A DNA stretch of 64,000 bases from Bryobacterales bacterium (GCA_016721425.1 JADKID010000009.1:186001-250000), one strand, 5' to 3'; positions 18,979 to 27,786 are shown, counted from the stretch's first letter. The notes: generated from the sequence alone by a model not told the origin. Translations and numbers: made by a program.

Positions 18979-20406
18979 CTACCGCATTTCGGCGACCCGC
19001 AGCCGCACGGCCGGATCACCCAGGATCAGGTAGTTCCGCGCATCGTCCCGCGCTACCCAGCGGTTTGCCAGCACGGCGTCGGAAACCTGCCCCGGCAGCA
19101 TCTGCCGCTGCCTCTGCGTATCGGTCAGTTCCGCGCTGAGCACCGCCCAACGCAGATTGAACTGATCCGTGCACTGGCCGATGCGGTCTCCCCGCAGTAC
19201 GCGTGTCATCACATCTCGAAACTCCTGCGTCTGCGGCGCGCTGCGGCCGGCCTGGAACGAATACGTCCACGCCCGGTCAATGTGCGCCAGCACGGCCAGC
19301 CCACCGCCGGCCAGCATCCGTTGCGGCAATCTCGCCACGCGCGGCGCATCCATCAGAGGCTTGGGGCTGCCGTCCGGCAAACGGGAATATGTGTCAAAAG
19401 CCGGACAACCGCCGCCGTAGCAGGCGAAGAAGAAGTGGATCAGGCCGCTGAGCTTCGCGTCCTCCGGCACCGCGGCTGCGTCAAAGTAGTGCTCCGGCTG
19501 GATCGGGCCGCCCTCCCAGTCCTGGCACACGATAGCGCCCTGCTTAGCCGCCTGCTTCGGATCTGCCGCGCTGAACCCCGCTCCGTGTGAGCCGCTGAAC
19601 AGCAGCGCCGGCGTCCCGCCTTGTAGTTTGCCCTGCAGCAGCTTGGTCAAATTGTCCTTGGTGGCGTCGTCCCCCAGCAGCGCGTTCATCTGATAGCCCT
19701 GCCTCGCGCCCAGCGCCTTGGCGCCTGTCGCGAAAGGCAACGCCACCTGGTTGTGCAGCAGCCCAGTCGCCCGGTCGCCCAGATTCCGCGTATTGAATAC
19801 CGCCACGCTCTTGCCGTGCGGCACGGTGGCCCCCGTTTCATAGGCGACCACGCCCTCGGCGTACGCCCGGTACTCGGCCGGCGTTTCGAAATCCAGCCGC
19901 CCCACACACCAGTAGGCGTCCAACAGGTACTGGAACTCAAACGGGATCTGCGAAGGAGTGCCCACAATTGTCAGATAGAGCGGCACGCCCAGCGAAGGAT
20001 CCACAATCGCCAGCGTGACGTTGAAACGGTCCAGCCAGCTCCTCACCGTATCGCCCGGCTGATACCCCGAAAGCCCGTCGAAAATCCGGAACAACGTAGG
20101 TTCGCCCACCTGCTTGCGGCGGTGCTCGATCAGCGGCTCCAGCGCCGCCCGGATCGCCGGGTCAATGTCCTTGGGCAGCAACAGGCCCCAACCGCATTGA
20201 GTCAGTTCGTTGGGATCAACGTCCGACACAGCCAGAAAGTCCTGATTGGCCACCATCCCACGCGTCTGTACGGCATTCGGATCGGAGCCAATGAACTCCA
20301 AGTCCTTGGCCGTCAGGGCCGGCAACAGAGTGCCATCCTCAGCCTGCACGCCCATCGGCAGCGGCGGCTCCTCCATCCCCATCGAATCCAGCACAGCATC
20401 CGGCAT
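18979..20406 (-). CDS. caspase/gingipain-like (C25-type) cysteine protease of the gasdermin operon
   Basis: The protein has 475 residues and is cytosolic. A caspase-fold protease is suggested by a strand-His motif, LLFSGSHGAGFS (His274), and a strand-Cys motif, HFFFACYGGGC (Cys329), the His/Cys dyad arrangement of clan CD. Upstream, PLYLTIVGTPSQIPFEFQYL resembles the gingipain C25 subdomain. TAGGAGGT lies 5 bases before the ATG, a strong ribosome-binding site. It is the last gene of a four-gene leftward run, 9 bp after the hydrolase gene. In bacterial gasdermin systems, clan CD proteases cleave the gasdermin tail or activate the partner protease; which role applies here is unknown. Dyad spacing is seen; the C25 assignment is by pattern. 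Confidence 0.75.
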   Translation of the reverse strand: MPDAVLDSMGMEEPPLPMGVQAEDGTLLPALTAKDLEFIGSDPNAVQTRGMVANQDFLAVSDVDPNELTQCGWGLLLPKDIDPAIRAALEPLIEHRRKQVGEPTLFRIFDGLSGYQPGDTVRSWLDRFNVTLAIVDPSLGVPLYLTIVGTPSQIPFEFQYLLDAYWCVGRLDFETPAEYRAYAEGVVAYETGATVPHGKSVAVFNTRNLGDRATGLLHNQVALPFATGAKALGARQGYQMNALLGDDATKDNLTKLLQGKLQGGTPALLFSGSHGAGFSAADPKQAAKQGAIVCQDWEGGPIQPEHYFDAAAVPEDAKLSGLIHFFFACYGGGCPAFDTYSRLPDGSPKPLMDAPRVARLPQRMLAGGGLAVLAHIDRAWTYSFQAGRSAPQTQEFRDVMTRVLRGDRIGQCTDQFNLRWAVLSAELTDTQRQRQMLPGQVSDAVLANRWVARDDARNYLILGDPAVRLRVAEMR

Positions 20407-20415
20407 GGTGACCTC

Positions 20416-21711
20416 CTAAACCTGCGCCGCCTGCCAGAGGGCGTGCGCCACCTGCGGGCCGTCGATATCGGAGTGCGCCCCAGACGCACCGTCCATCTTG
20501 CGGATATACTTGCTGCTTTCCAGGTTGTAGATCTTCCCGGCGGCAAACGCATACTCCTCGGTCTCCGGCGCCAGCGCCCGGGCGACCGCCCCGTCCACGC
20601 CCTGAATGCCGAACGAGCCTACTGCGCCGAATAGCGGCAACTCGGCGGCAAACGCCACCTGCCCCACCAGCCCCACCGCAATTGGGTAGAACGTACCCAC
20701 AGCGGTATCAAAACTCGATTGCGTTGTGATCAGCGGCCCTCGCACCGCCCCGCGCTGGATCATGTCGTGGAAGTAGCCCTTGCCACCCTTGTGTTCGATC
20801 TTGGCGGCATAGCCCCACAACGACAGCGCGCCCTGCACCAGCGCCGCCGAATCCACCGCCCGCGGCAGCGGCGTCACCCCGCCCGGCCCGCCCAGAATGG
20901 AAGACACCACGATGCAGCCAAAACTGTGCCCCATCAGGTGGAACTTCGCTGCCGGCAGCGCTTTCTGCAGACTCCCGATGAAGGTGTGCATTCCACCCTC
21001 ACCCACGGTCCGCGCCCGGTTCTTCATCTTCCAGAACGACAACTGGCGCAGCGGTCCCAAAAGACCGCCCAGGCTGAATCCGCCAAAGGCATCCCCGCCC
21101 TCGTTGCCGGCATCAAACGCCGCATGGGGATCAAACGGCGCGCCATCGGCGTCCGGCGCCGCGCCCGGACCTCCGCTGGTTCGCCCCAAAACCTCCGACA
21201 GTTGCGCATAAGCGTCGGCCACATGCTGCGGCAGCACCGTGGCGCCGGCGTTCACATCGTTCTCGCGGAAGATCACTTCCAATAGCTGCCGGACCTCCTG
21301 CGCATCCCCGCCAAGCCGCCCCACATAGCGCTCCATCAATTCGCTCGAAGCTACCTGAGGCGCGTCGAACGCGTTGCCGCCCAGTTCATCCTCGCCCCAT
21401 GGCAGGCTCGGCCAATGCAGGCCGATCCACAGCGGCCGGAATCCGGGCCCCATCCGCGCCGCGTCCGCCGGCAGATCTGTCATTGCCTTGATCCAACGGT
21501 TGTACTGATCCACCGCCGCGGGTACGTCGCCCTTCCAGCCGTGGCTGAAGAAGAACACGTCACTCGGCGGCGCCGTCTGCGCATCGTGCAGGATCCGGGC
21601 TGACATCAGGCCGTTCACCCCCTGCGGGTCATCTTTGCGTTCGCGTCCCTGATCGTCAAACGCGATCAGCGCGTAGGTGACATTGGTGTTCGGAATCGTC
21701 TGGAAAGGCAT
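20416..21711 (-). CDS. alpha/beta-hydrolase (lipase-like) of the gasdermin operon
   Basis: The protein has 431 residues. The start is the ATG at 21711 (MPFQTIPNTNVTYALIAFDD) with GGAG ahead; the open frame continues upstream only as antisense to the next gene. An alpha/beta-hydrolase core is visible: the oxyanion strand DVFFFSHGWKGDVPAA (about 51-66) and the nucleophile elbow KFHLMGHSFGCIVVS (Ser263). The insert between them (about 160-235) is Gly/Ala-rich. The C-terminal part holds SKYIRKMDGASGAHSDID, whose His could complete the triad. The substrate is unknown; a lipase or esterase acting on membranes would suit a cell-death operon, but this is inference. It starts 29 bp after the CHAT-NACHT gene. 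Confidence 0.8.
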   Translation of the reverse strand: MPFQTIPNTNVTYALIAFDDQGRERKDDPQGVNGLMSARILHDAQTAPPSDVFFFSHGWKGDVPAAVDQYNRWIKAMTDLPADAARMGPGFRPLWIGLHWPSLPWGEDELGGNAFDAPQVASSELMERYVGRLGGDAQEVRQLLEVIFRENDVNAGATVLPQHVADAYAQLSEVLGRTSGGPGAAPDADGAPFDPHAAFDAGNEGGDAFGGFSLGGLLGPLRQLSFWKMKNRARTVGEGGMHTFIGSLQKALPAAKFHLMGHSFGCIVVSSILGGPGGVTPLPRAVDSAALVQGALSLWGYAAKIEHKGGKGYFHDMIQRGAVRGPLITTQSSFDTAVGTFYPIAVGLVGQVAFAAELPLFGAVGSFGIQGVDGAVARALAPETEEYAFAAGKIYNLESSKYIRKMDGASGAHSDIDGPQVAHALWQAAQV

Positions 21712-21740
21712 GATATTCTCCGATGGTTTGAAATCGTTCG

Positions 21741-24700
21741 TTACGCTGGATTGCCGGGCTGCAGAGGCAGGAACGTCTCGCCGGACAGTCCGCCCGTGAG
21801 ACGCCAGAAAATCTCTTCCCCAATCTCGAAACTGAGTTGATTGATGGACGCGGCGAACCAGGACACCCCCGGCTCTTCGCTGGGCTTCTCGTAGCTGCGC
21901 CTCACCTGACGCAGCACCTCGATCGACGTAATGTCCCCGATGGATCGCAACGCCTCCAACGCCTGGTAGCGAAGGGATGACTGCTGCTCCCGTTGCCATC
22001 CTGTGGACACATGGATAAAGTCGCGCTGCGATGCCGCAACGAAATCGTCCAGCACCAGCTCGTGGCAGAGGCCCCGCAACTCCTCCAACGTCGGCGACAA
22101 CCCGGGCTTCTGCCGCTGCATCGAATACAGACTGGACAGCGATCGCAACGCGCGGCCCTGCAACTGATGGCTCTCCGATAGCAGACACTGCCGCAGGAAT
22201 CCGCACTCCTCTCCATCCAGTGGCGCAATGCCGAGCTTGCCGATCAGATAGGCCACATGGCCGGCAAAGACGGGACGGTCCAAAAACGGGATGATCGCCC
22301 GCTCCGTCACCCGCACCGGATTCAACAAGCTCAGCGTATCGGTGATGGCCCACAGTATGTCCTGGTTTACGCCGCCGCCAGCAAACCCGGCAAACCTCTT
22401 CACCAGTAGATCCACGCAGGCGTCCGTACGGATCGTGCCCAGCGCAAATGCCGCCACGCCCGCCACAGATGCATCGTTCTGGCCCAGCAGCCACCCTAGC
22501 GTCGAGACGTCACTGCTCAGCCATGCGCCAATCAACTGCTCCAACCGCTTGTCCTGAGAAAGCGTCGGGTCCGTTTTGACGAATGCGATGGTCTCGTCAA
22601 TCATGCTCAGCAGCGCGGTCACTGCCGCCTGCCGCACGCTCGAAAGGTCGTAGCTGCGCTCGCCCTCCCAGTCCAGCCGAACCTGCCCGACAGCGAGAGA
22701 CAGCAGATGCGGAATCACCCGCTTTTCCGGGAGAATCGCAAACGCCTCAATCGCCTTACGCCGCGATGCTGCCGACCTCACGTTCTGCGGATGCGAACGC
22801 CACAGCAACGTGTCCACGATCTGATCCACCACGTCCTGCCCAATCGCGCTGGCCGCCGTCCGCCCGGACCGCCGCGCTTCGTGCAGACACCGGGCCGCTA
22901 GAAAGATCTGATCGCCTTCCCGCAGCCCGCTACCCGCCAGGATCTTCCGCAGCAGAGATCCCGCCGAGGGGCTCAGCCCGGCGAGAATCGCCAGCGTGTC
23001 CTCCCACCAGCGGACCCGCGAGGTGCGCCCCAGTGACGCCGTGATGTCTTCCAGACACCGCTCCCGATCTTCACAACTCATCAGATGACGCGCGCAATAG
23101 TACGATTGCAGCCCCGGATAGGCAAACCGCACACCCTCCGCTCCGCTCCTCACCAGCAGGTCGCTCTTGAGGATGTCCGCCAGAAACTCCTCCAGCGAAA
23201 ACTCCCGGTTCCGCCGCACTGCAGACAGGATCGAGAACACCTCGGCGCCCTCCAGGCGAATCGTCCTGCTGGCTTGCATCCGCCAGGCCAGGCATCCCAG
23301 CGCCTCCTCGGATCGCTCTCTCACACCCGCAAACGCGCCCGTCTTCGAAAGGCCGCTGCGCACAAACCGGTCCAGCACTCCCGCGCGCGAGTCGATTCGG
23401 ATCCCGTTGCGCGCGTCCGACATCAGGCGCACCAGCAGCCATGGCACCGCCGCCAGATCAAACAGCGCTGTCTGCCGCAGCTTCGCCACCAACTGCCGCA
23501 CCGGCTCCTCTTCACTCTTCTCCAGGTAGGCTGTCACCCGATCCGGCGGCATCAGTTGAATCAGCAGCGCCGTCGAGTCCGGCGGATAACTGCCCGGGTC
23601 CAGCGTAGCCTCGTCCACGCTGACAAAAAACTGGTGCTGCCCGCAGGTGCGCCGGAACTGCGCCAATACGCCCAGCGCCTCGGCCCGTTCCTCAACGCCA
23701 AAGTCATCGTCGCCATCCAGCAGAAACAGAAACCGCCGCCGCTCGAACGCCTCCCGCACCCAGGCTGCATCCACCTCAAATCCGTGCTCCTGGATCATCC
23801 TCGCCACAGAGCCCGCCAGAGTCCGCGCCGGCGTCGAAAGCACGTTGGCGCAATCGGACAGCTTCAGATAAACCGGCATCACCGCGCCGTCCTGCCGAAA
23901 CTGCTCCTCCGCCAAGACAAACAACCGCCGCAGGTGCGTGGATTTGTTCCGGCCGCGGTTGCCGATCAGCAGCACAAAGGGAGACGCGCTCCCCTTCAGC
24001 GCCTCCCGCGATGCGTCCAGCAGGTCCAGCTTCGGACCGGCCACATCCTCCGTACCGTGTTGCAGAGTGTCCACACCGGTCCGCAGCAGGATCGCTTCCA
24101 GCGGAAACGGACGCTTCACCAACTCTTCCTGGCCGTAGTCGCCCGCAATGTGGTGAATGCCCGCCCGCAGCGGGTCCGCCGGCCAGAGGCGCGAATCCTG
24201 CAACCTCGAATAGAGCACCGGAATCGACCAGTTGGCGCTGCTGGCCCGCAGAATCGCCTGTCTGCCCGCATTGGCCGCCAGATCCAAAGCACCGTCCCGG
24301 ATGAAGGCCGTGTAGAAGACGCTGGCAAAGCGCCGCGCGTCCGCCATCGGCACAAAGTCCTGCATCGCAATCACTGCCGGCACACCAAGCTGAACCAGTT
24401 GCGGACCCAGCCCGGCAAAGGCCGCCCCGCCTGAACTCTTGCAGGACTGCAAAAAAGCAAAGCGCAGTGAAGGATGGTTGAACTTCCTCAGCAGCAGCGC
24501 CTGCTCCACCAAATCCAGCGTTCCGTCCGGCTTCTCCAGCACTAGCACCGCTTCCCGCGCGGCACTCAGATTGCCGTGGGCGATCAGATGGAGTCCGTCG
24601 GATTGGCTCAGCAGCTCCTCCACAGTATCCAGCGTCGCCGCTCCGTCCTTCACCTCGCACCGCAACTCCGCCGCGCGCGCCCGCATCTCCGCACTCAGTC

Positions 24701-25253
24701 CGCCGCGCCCGGCGAGGATCGTCACCCGCATCTCCCCGTTTTCCAGCAGTTGCGCCCACGCGTTCAGCAGATTCTCCACTTCGCCATCTGCGTCAATAGG
24801 CGCCAGTTGCTTCAACCCGCTTGGATTGGCCACCGCCAGCAGCAGACGGAATCCCCCGCTCTGCAAAACCGGCGGCGGCGCTTGCGGAAGTGCGGTGTAG
24901 CGCGAGAACGGCGTCTGCGGCGATGCGGCCAACGGCAACTTCTCGCCATTGTGCTCCATCAACAGGCTTTCCCAGCGAAGCTGATGGACCTCGCCGGCCT
25001 CCGGATCCAGCAGCAGGCGCAGCCGGATTTCACCGCCGGCGCCGGCCTGAGCCCAGGCTTTTTGCAGCTCTCCCGAGGCGAAGAGCATGGCTCGCAACGC
25101 TACCCCATAGGCTTGCGGGTCGTCCTGGCACTGCCGCAGCGCGCTGAAATCGAACTGCGCCTCTCCGACAATCTGGGCCGAGTTGTCTAGCAGCGCCTCG
25201 ACGCGGTGAACCGCGCCCGCCGGCGCGAAAATTCGCAGTTGAAGGTCTACCAT
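21741..25253 (-). CDS. CHAT protease-NACHT NTPase-HEAT repeat protein (candidate sensor/protease of the gasdermin system)
   Basis: The protein has 1170 residues. The N-terminal 360 residues form a CHAT domain (caspase HetF associated with TPRs): GLHLIAHGNLS with His226 and RFAFLQSCKSSGG with Cys271 make the catalytic dyad. A NACHT-like NTPase follows: P-loop LLIGNRGRNKSTH (about 429-440, the last P-loop Gly replaced by Asn) and Walker B RRFLFLLDGDDDFG (about 506-519). Residues about 780-1130 are helical repeats of HEAT type (VAGVAAFALGTIRTDACVDL, SLRYQALEALRSIGDITSIE). The order protease, oligomerising NTPase, repeat sensor mirrors NLR logic with the protease built in. It starts 10 bp after the gasdermin-like gene. 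Motifs are seen; gasdermin cleavage is inference from known bGSDM-CHAT operons. Confidence 0.85.
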   Translation of the reverse strand: MVDLQLRIFAPAGAVHRVEALLDNSAQIVGEAQFDFSALRQCQDDPQAYGVALRAMLFASGELQKAWAQAGAGGEIRLRLLLDPEAGEVHQLRWESLLMEHNGEKLPLAASPQTPFSRYTALPQAPPPVLQSGGFRLLLAVANPSGLKQLAPIDADGEVENLLNAWAQLLENGEMRVTILAGRGGLSAEMRARAAELRCEVKDGAATLDTVEELLSQSDGLHLIAHGNLSAAREAVLVLEKPDGTLDLVEQALLLRKFNHPSLRFAFLQSCKSSGGAAFAGLGPQLVQLGVPAVIAMQDFVPMADARRFASVFYTAFIRDGALDLAANAGRQAILRASSANWSIPVLYSRLQDSRLWPADPLRAGIHHIAGDYGQEELVKRPFPLEAILLRTGVDTLQHGTEDVAGPKLDLLDASREALKGSASPFVLLIGNRGRNKSTHLRRLFVLAEEQFRQDGAVMPVYLKLSDCANVLSTPARTLAGSVARMIQEHGFEVDAAWVREAFERRRFLFLLDGDDDFGVEERAEALGVLAQFRRTCGQHQFFVSVDEATLDPGSYPPDSTALLIQLMPPDRVTAYLEKSEEEPVRQLVAKLRQTALFDLAAVPWLLVRLMSDARNGIRIDSRAGVLDRFVRSGLSKTGAFAGVRERSEEALGCLAWRMQASRTIRLEGAEVFSILSAVRRNREFSLEEFLADILKSDLLVRSGAEGVRFAYPGLQSYYCARHLMSCEDRERCLEDITASLGRTSRVRWWEDTLAILAGLSPSAGSLLRKILAGSGLREGDQIFLAARCLHEARRSGRTAASAIGQDVVDQIVDTLLWRSHPQNVRSAASRRKAIEAFAILPEKRVIPHLLSLAVGQVRLDWEGERSYDLSSVRQAAVTALLSMIDETIAFVKTDPTLSQDKRLEQLIGAWLSSDVSTLGWLLGQNDASVAGVAAFALGTIRTDACVDLLVKRFAGFAGGGVNQDILWAITDTLSLLNPVRVTERAIIPFLDRPVFAGHVAYLIGKLGIAPLDGEECGFLRQCLLSESHQLQGRALRSLSSLYSMQRQKPGLSPTLEELRGLCHELVLDDFVAASQRDFIHVSTGWQREQQSSLRYQALEALRSIGDITSIEVLRQVRRSYEKPSEEPGVSWFAASINQLSFEIGEEIFWRLTGGLSGETFLPLQPGNPA

Positions 25254-25263
25254 GTCCAGGTGG

Positions 25264-26055
25264 CTACAGGCGGACGGTTCCGCTCGTCGAGAACATCACC
25301 GGCTCACCATCATCGCCGTCTTCGCCGGGCACGGCAAACGCCATGTCGCCCGAGGCTTTCGTACCCTTGAGGGTCCAGTGCCCGTCGACAAACGCGATCA
25401 CAAAGGCTTTGAACCCAAACGTAATGGGCTCCGGCCCCTGAAAGATGATGGTGGAGGAGTTGGCGCCGCCATGCTTGACCCCGACCTCGGCGCCCACAAT
25501 ACCCTGGATCGCCGGAACGTCCACATCCACCGCAATCCCGCTCGCAGCCTTGGCCGTGACGCAAATGCTATCGGACCGCAACACGTCCACAATCAGAAAC
25601 GCGTGGGCGTCATCATCGAGGAAATACTGGGAGACCACCGGGTTGGCAACGTTCAGGTCCCCACTGGCCAGATAATTGCCAGCGTCCAGCGGCGCCACGG
25701 AAACCGACGTGATGTTCGTGTACGTGAATTGAACCTTGCGCGCCTGCTGAAACGCAGAATCCACCGACGGTACGGCTGCGCCCAAGCCTCGCAGGGCGTT
25801 CTCCAATACCTTCAGGCCAATCGAGAGCTCCAGGTCCTGCGATCTCCGCCCCTCCACATCGGCCACCGGCTGCGGCACGCTCAGCTGTGGTTCCGGCGCC
25901 GTGGTTTTCCACACCGCGCTGAGCCGGCCCAGCCGCTCCACCGAATCCCGCCGGCCCAGCACATCCATCGGGCTGATACCCTTCCTCGGCAAACGTACGA
26001 CGTTGTAGCCAAACTTGTTGAGATAGGTGACACTAGGGTCCGTACAGAAAGCCAT
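25264..26055 (-). CDS. bacterial gasdermin-like pore-forming protein
   Basis: The protein has 263 residues, the usual bacterial gasdermin (bGSDM) size. It begins MAFCTDPSVTYLNKFGYNVV, with Cys4 where bGSDMs carry a palmitoylated N-terminal Cys, then RLPRKGISPMDVLGR as in bGSDM helix/strand 1. The core has amphipathic strands (KVQFTYTNITSVSVAPLDAG, HAFLIVDVLRSDSICVTAKA, SSTIIFQGPEPITFGFKAF). The last 20 or so residues after GDMAF form an acidic Gly-rich linker and short tail (EDGDDGEPVMFSTSGTVRL) that could be the cleaved autoinhibitory peptide. It lacks a ribosome-binding site, and a TATAAA sits 5-10 bases before the ATG. It is the first gene of the operon with the CHAT-NACHT protease. Similarity is by recalled family pattern, not a search. 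Confidence 0.75.
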   Translation of the reverse strand: MAFCTDPSVTYLNKFGYNVVRLPRKGISPMDVLGRRDSVERLGRLSAVWKTTAPEPQLSVPQPVADVEGRRSQDLELSIGLKVLENALRGLGAAVPSVDSAFQQARKVQFTYTNITSVSVAPLDAGNYLASGDLNVANPVVSQYFLDDDAHAFLIVDVLRSDSICVTAKAASGIAVDVDVPAIQGIVGAEVGVKHGGANSSTIIFQGPEPITFGFKAFVIAFVDGHWTLKGTKASGDMAFAVPGEDGDDGEPVMFSTSGTVRL

Positions 26056-26060
26056 AAGAG

Positions 26061-26066
26061 TTTATA
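26061..26066 (-). promoter_or_regulatory. candidate -10 element of the gasdermin operon
   Basis: On the minus strand TATAAA lies 5 bases before the gasdermin ATG (26055). A start 6-7 bases after the hexamer would fall on the ATG itself, so the transcript may be leaderless, which fits the lack of a ribosome-binding site. No good -35 is visible at 17 bp (TTGTTA is 21 bp away). The 153 bp up to the divergent J-domain gene hold nothing else I can name. Confidence 0.35.
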
Positions 26067-26208
26067 CCAAGATACGTGCTTTCTACCTAACAAAATCGTG
26101 CGGTTTGCTCCACCCGCCGGAACCCGCCGAGAATGGTGTTCCAATCCCGTGCCGTGGTTGTCAGAACTGGTGTGATGCTAAGCGCCGGATTTGCCGATAG
26201 AACGAGGG

Positions 26209-26811
26209 ATGGCGGGAGAACCTGTCAATTTCTACGATCTGCTCCAGATCCATCCGCGCGCCGAGATGGAGACGATCCACCGCGTCTATCGGATTTTCGC
26301 CGCGCGCTTCCATCCGGACAACAGCGAAACCGGCGACGCCGCGCGGTTTCTCGTTTACGCCGAGGCCTACCGGGTGCTCAGCGATCCGCAACTGCGCGCC
26401 GAATACGACCGCACTCTGGCGGAAAATCGCCCTTCGGCGCTGCCCATCTTCCAGACCAAAGAGTTTACCGGCGGCCTCGACGCCGAGGCCAAGATCCGCA
26501 CTGGAGTCCTTTGCCTGCTTTACGCCAAGAGGCGGGCCAATCCAGACTACGCGGCGCTGTCCATGCTGGATCTCGAACATTTGATGTCGTTTCCCCGCGA
26601 GCATCTGCGCTTTGCCCTCTGGTATCTCAAGGCGAAACGCTGTGTCGTCCAGGACGATCGCAGCAGCTTCATCATCACGGCCGAGGGCGTCGACTATTTG
26701 GAAACTGCGCTGCCGGAGAACGACCTGCTCCAGCGCATCTTCCGCGCCTCCGAAACCGGCGTCATGGTCTACCCCAAGGCGCTGCTCAATGGCAGCGATT
26801 GCGGCCTCTGA
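26209..26811 (+). CDS. J-domain (DnaJ-like) protein
   Basis: The protein has 200 residues. The N-terminal 70 residues form a J-domain: NFYDLLQIHPRAEMETIHRV, with the HPD motif in RFHPDNSE and a final helix YRVLSDPQLRAEYDRTL. J-domains stimulate DnaK ATPase. The C-terminal half (about 90-190) looks like a winged-helix or all-helical domain (LRFALWYLKAKRCVVQDDRS, FIITAEGVDYLE) and may be the substrate or DNA-contacting part. The ATG at 26209 opens the domain best; a TTG at 26191 is possible. It is divergent from the gasdermin operon and 54 bp upstream of the cytochrome gene. A role with either neighbour is unproven. Confidence 0.85.
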   Translation: MAGEPVNFYDLLQIHPRAEMETIHRVYRIFAARFHPDNSETGDAARFLVYAEAYRVLSDPQLRAEYDRTLAENRPSALPIFQTKEFTGGLDAEAKIRTGVLCLLYAKRRANPDYAALSMLDLEHLMSFPREHLRFALWYLKAKRCVVQDDRSSFIITAEGVDYLETALPENDLLQRIFRASETGVMVYPKALLNGSDCGL

Positions 26812-26865
26812 GCGCCCTCACGCCAAAACACAACTCCACACCCCTCGGAGGGTTACTCTAGTCAC

Positions 26866-27786
26866 ATGGTGGGATCAAAAACTCTGGGTCAAGCTGTCTT
26901 CTGGCTCTGCTGCGCGTCCGCCTGGGCTTCACCCCAGTATGTCGGCGGCACTGCCTGCAAAACCTGCCACCCCAACATCACCGTCGATTTCTACCGGAAC
27001 CCGCACTATCAAAGCGTCGCTTCCGGCAAAGAAAAGCCGGAGGACACCGGCTGCGAAGGCTGCCACGGACCGGCCAGCGACCACGTCACCGCCAAGGGCG
27101 ACAAAACCAAAATCGGCGCCTACTCCGCCATGACGCCCAAGAAAGTGCTGGACTCGTGCCTGCGCTGCCACGCCGAGAGCCTCGGCCGCGCGAGCATCCG
27201 GCGCTCGTCCCATTCCCAGGCGCAGATCGCCTGCAACTCCTGCCACTCCATCCACAAGGCCCGCTCGGCCAAGTATCTCCTGGCCTCCACCGAGCAGCGC
27301 AATCTCTGCTACGGCTGCCACGGCAACGTGCGGGCGCAGTTTGCCCTGCCCTCCAAACACCGCGTCAATGAAGGCTTCATGACCTGCTCGGATTGCCACA
27401 ATCCCCACGGCGCAACCGCCCCCGGCACCGGCATGGGAGGCCGCCCCCGCATGATGCAAACCGCGCTCGGCAACGAAGAGCCCTGCATGAAATGCCATAC
27501 CGACAAACGCGGCCCGTTCACCTTTGAGCACGCCGCCGGCAGAGTGGACGGCTGTTCCGCCTGCCACGTGCCGCATGGCACCGCCAACGCCAAGATGCTG
27601 AAGCGCCCCGCGGTCTTCACCACCTGCCTGGAGTGCCACAACGGCCTCGGCGATTTCGGCCGGCAGGGCGACGGCGTCAAGCTCACCCCGTCCTCCCATA
27701 ACATGTCCGATCCCCGCTTCCGGAACTGCACCACCTGCCACGTGCGCATTCACGGCTCCAATAGCGATCAGAGGTTCCTGCGATGA
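26866..27786 (+). CDS. decaheme c-type cytochrome (DmsE/MtrA-like)
   Basis: The protein has 306 residues with a signal peptide (MVGSKTLGQAVFWLCCASAW). Exactly ten CXXCH haem-binding motifs are seen: CKTCH, CEGCH, CLRCH, CNSCH, CYGCH, CSDCH, CMKCH, CSACH, CLECH and CTTCH. Length and count match periplasmic decahemes of the MtrA/DmsE/PioA family, which thread through an outer-membrane porin to move electrons across it. GGAGGG lies before the ATG. The stop overlaps the start of the following porin gene by 4 bp, strong support for a porin-cytochrome complex. No c-type cytochrome maturation gene is in the window. Confidence 0.93.
   Translation: MVGSKTLGQAVFWLCCASAWASPQYVGGTACKTCHPNITVDFYRNPHYQSVASGKEKPEDTGCEGCHGPASDHVTAKGDKTKIGAYSAMTPKKVLDSCLRCHAESLGRASIRRSSHSQAQIACNSCHSIHKARSAKYLLASTEQRNLCYGCHGNVRAQFALPSKHRVNEGFMTCSDCHNPHGATAPGTGMGGRPRMMQTALGNEEPCMKCHTDKRGPFTFEHAAGRVDGCSACHVPHGTANAKMLKRPAVFTTCLECHNGLGDFGRQGDGVKLTPSSHNMSDPRFRNCTTCHVRIHGSNSDQRFLR

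Noticed and set aside
23085..24434. 449-codon frame antisense to the CHAT-NACHT gene
   Set aside because: His/Arg/Gln-rich with no motif; a shadow of the NACHT region.
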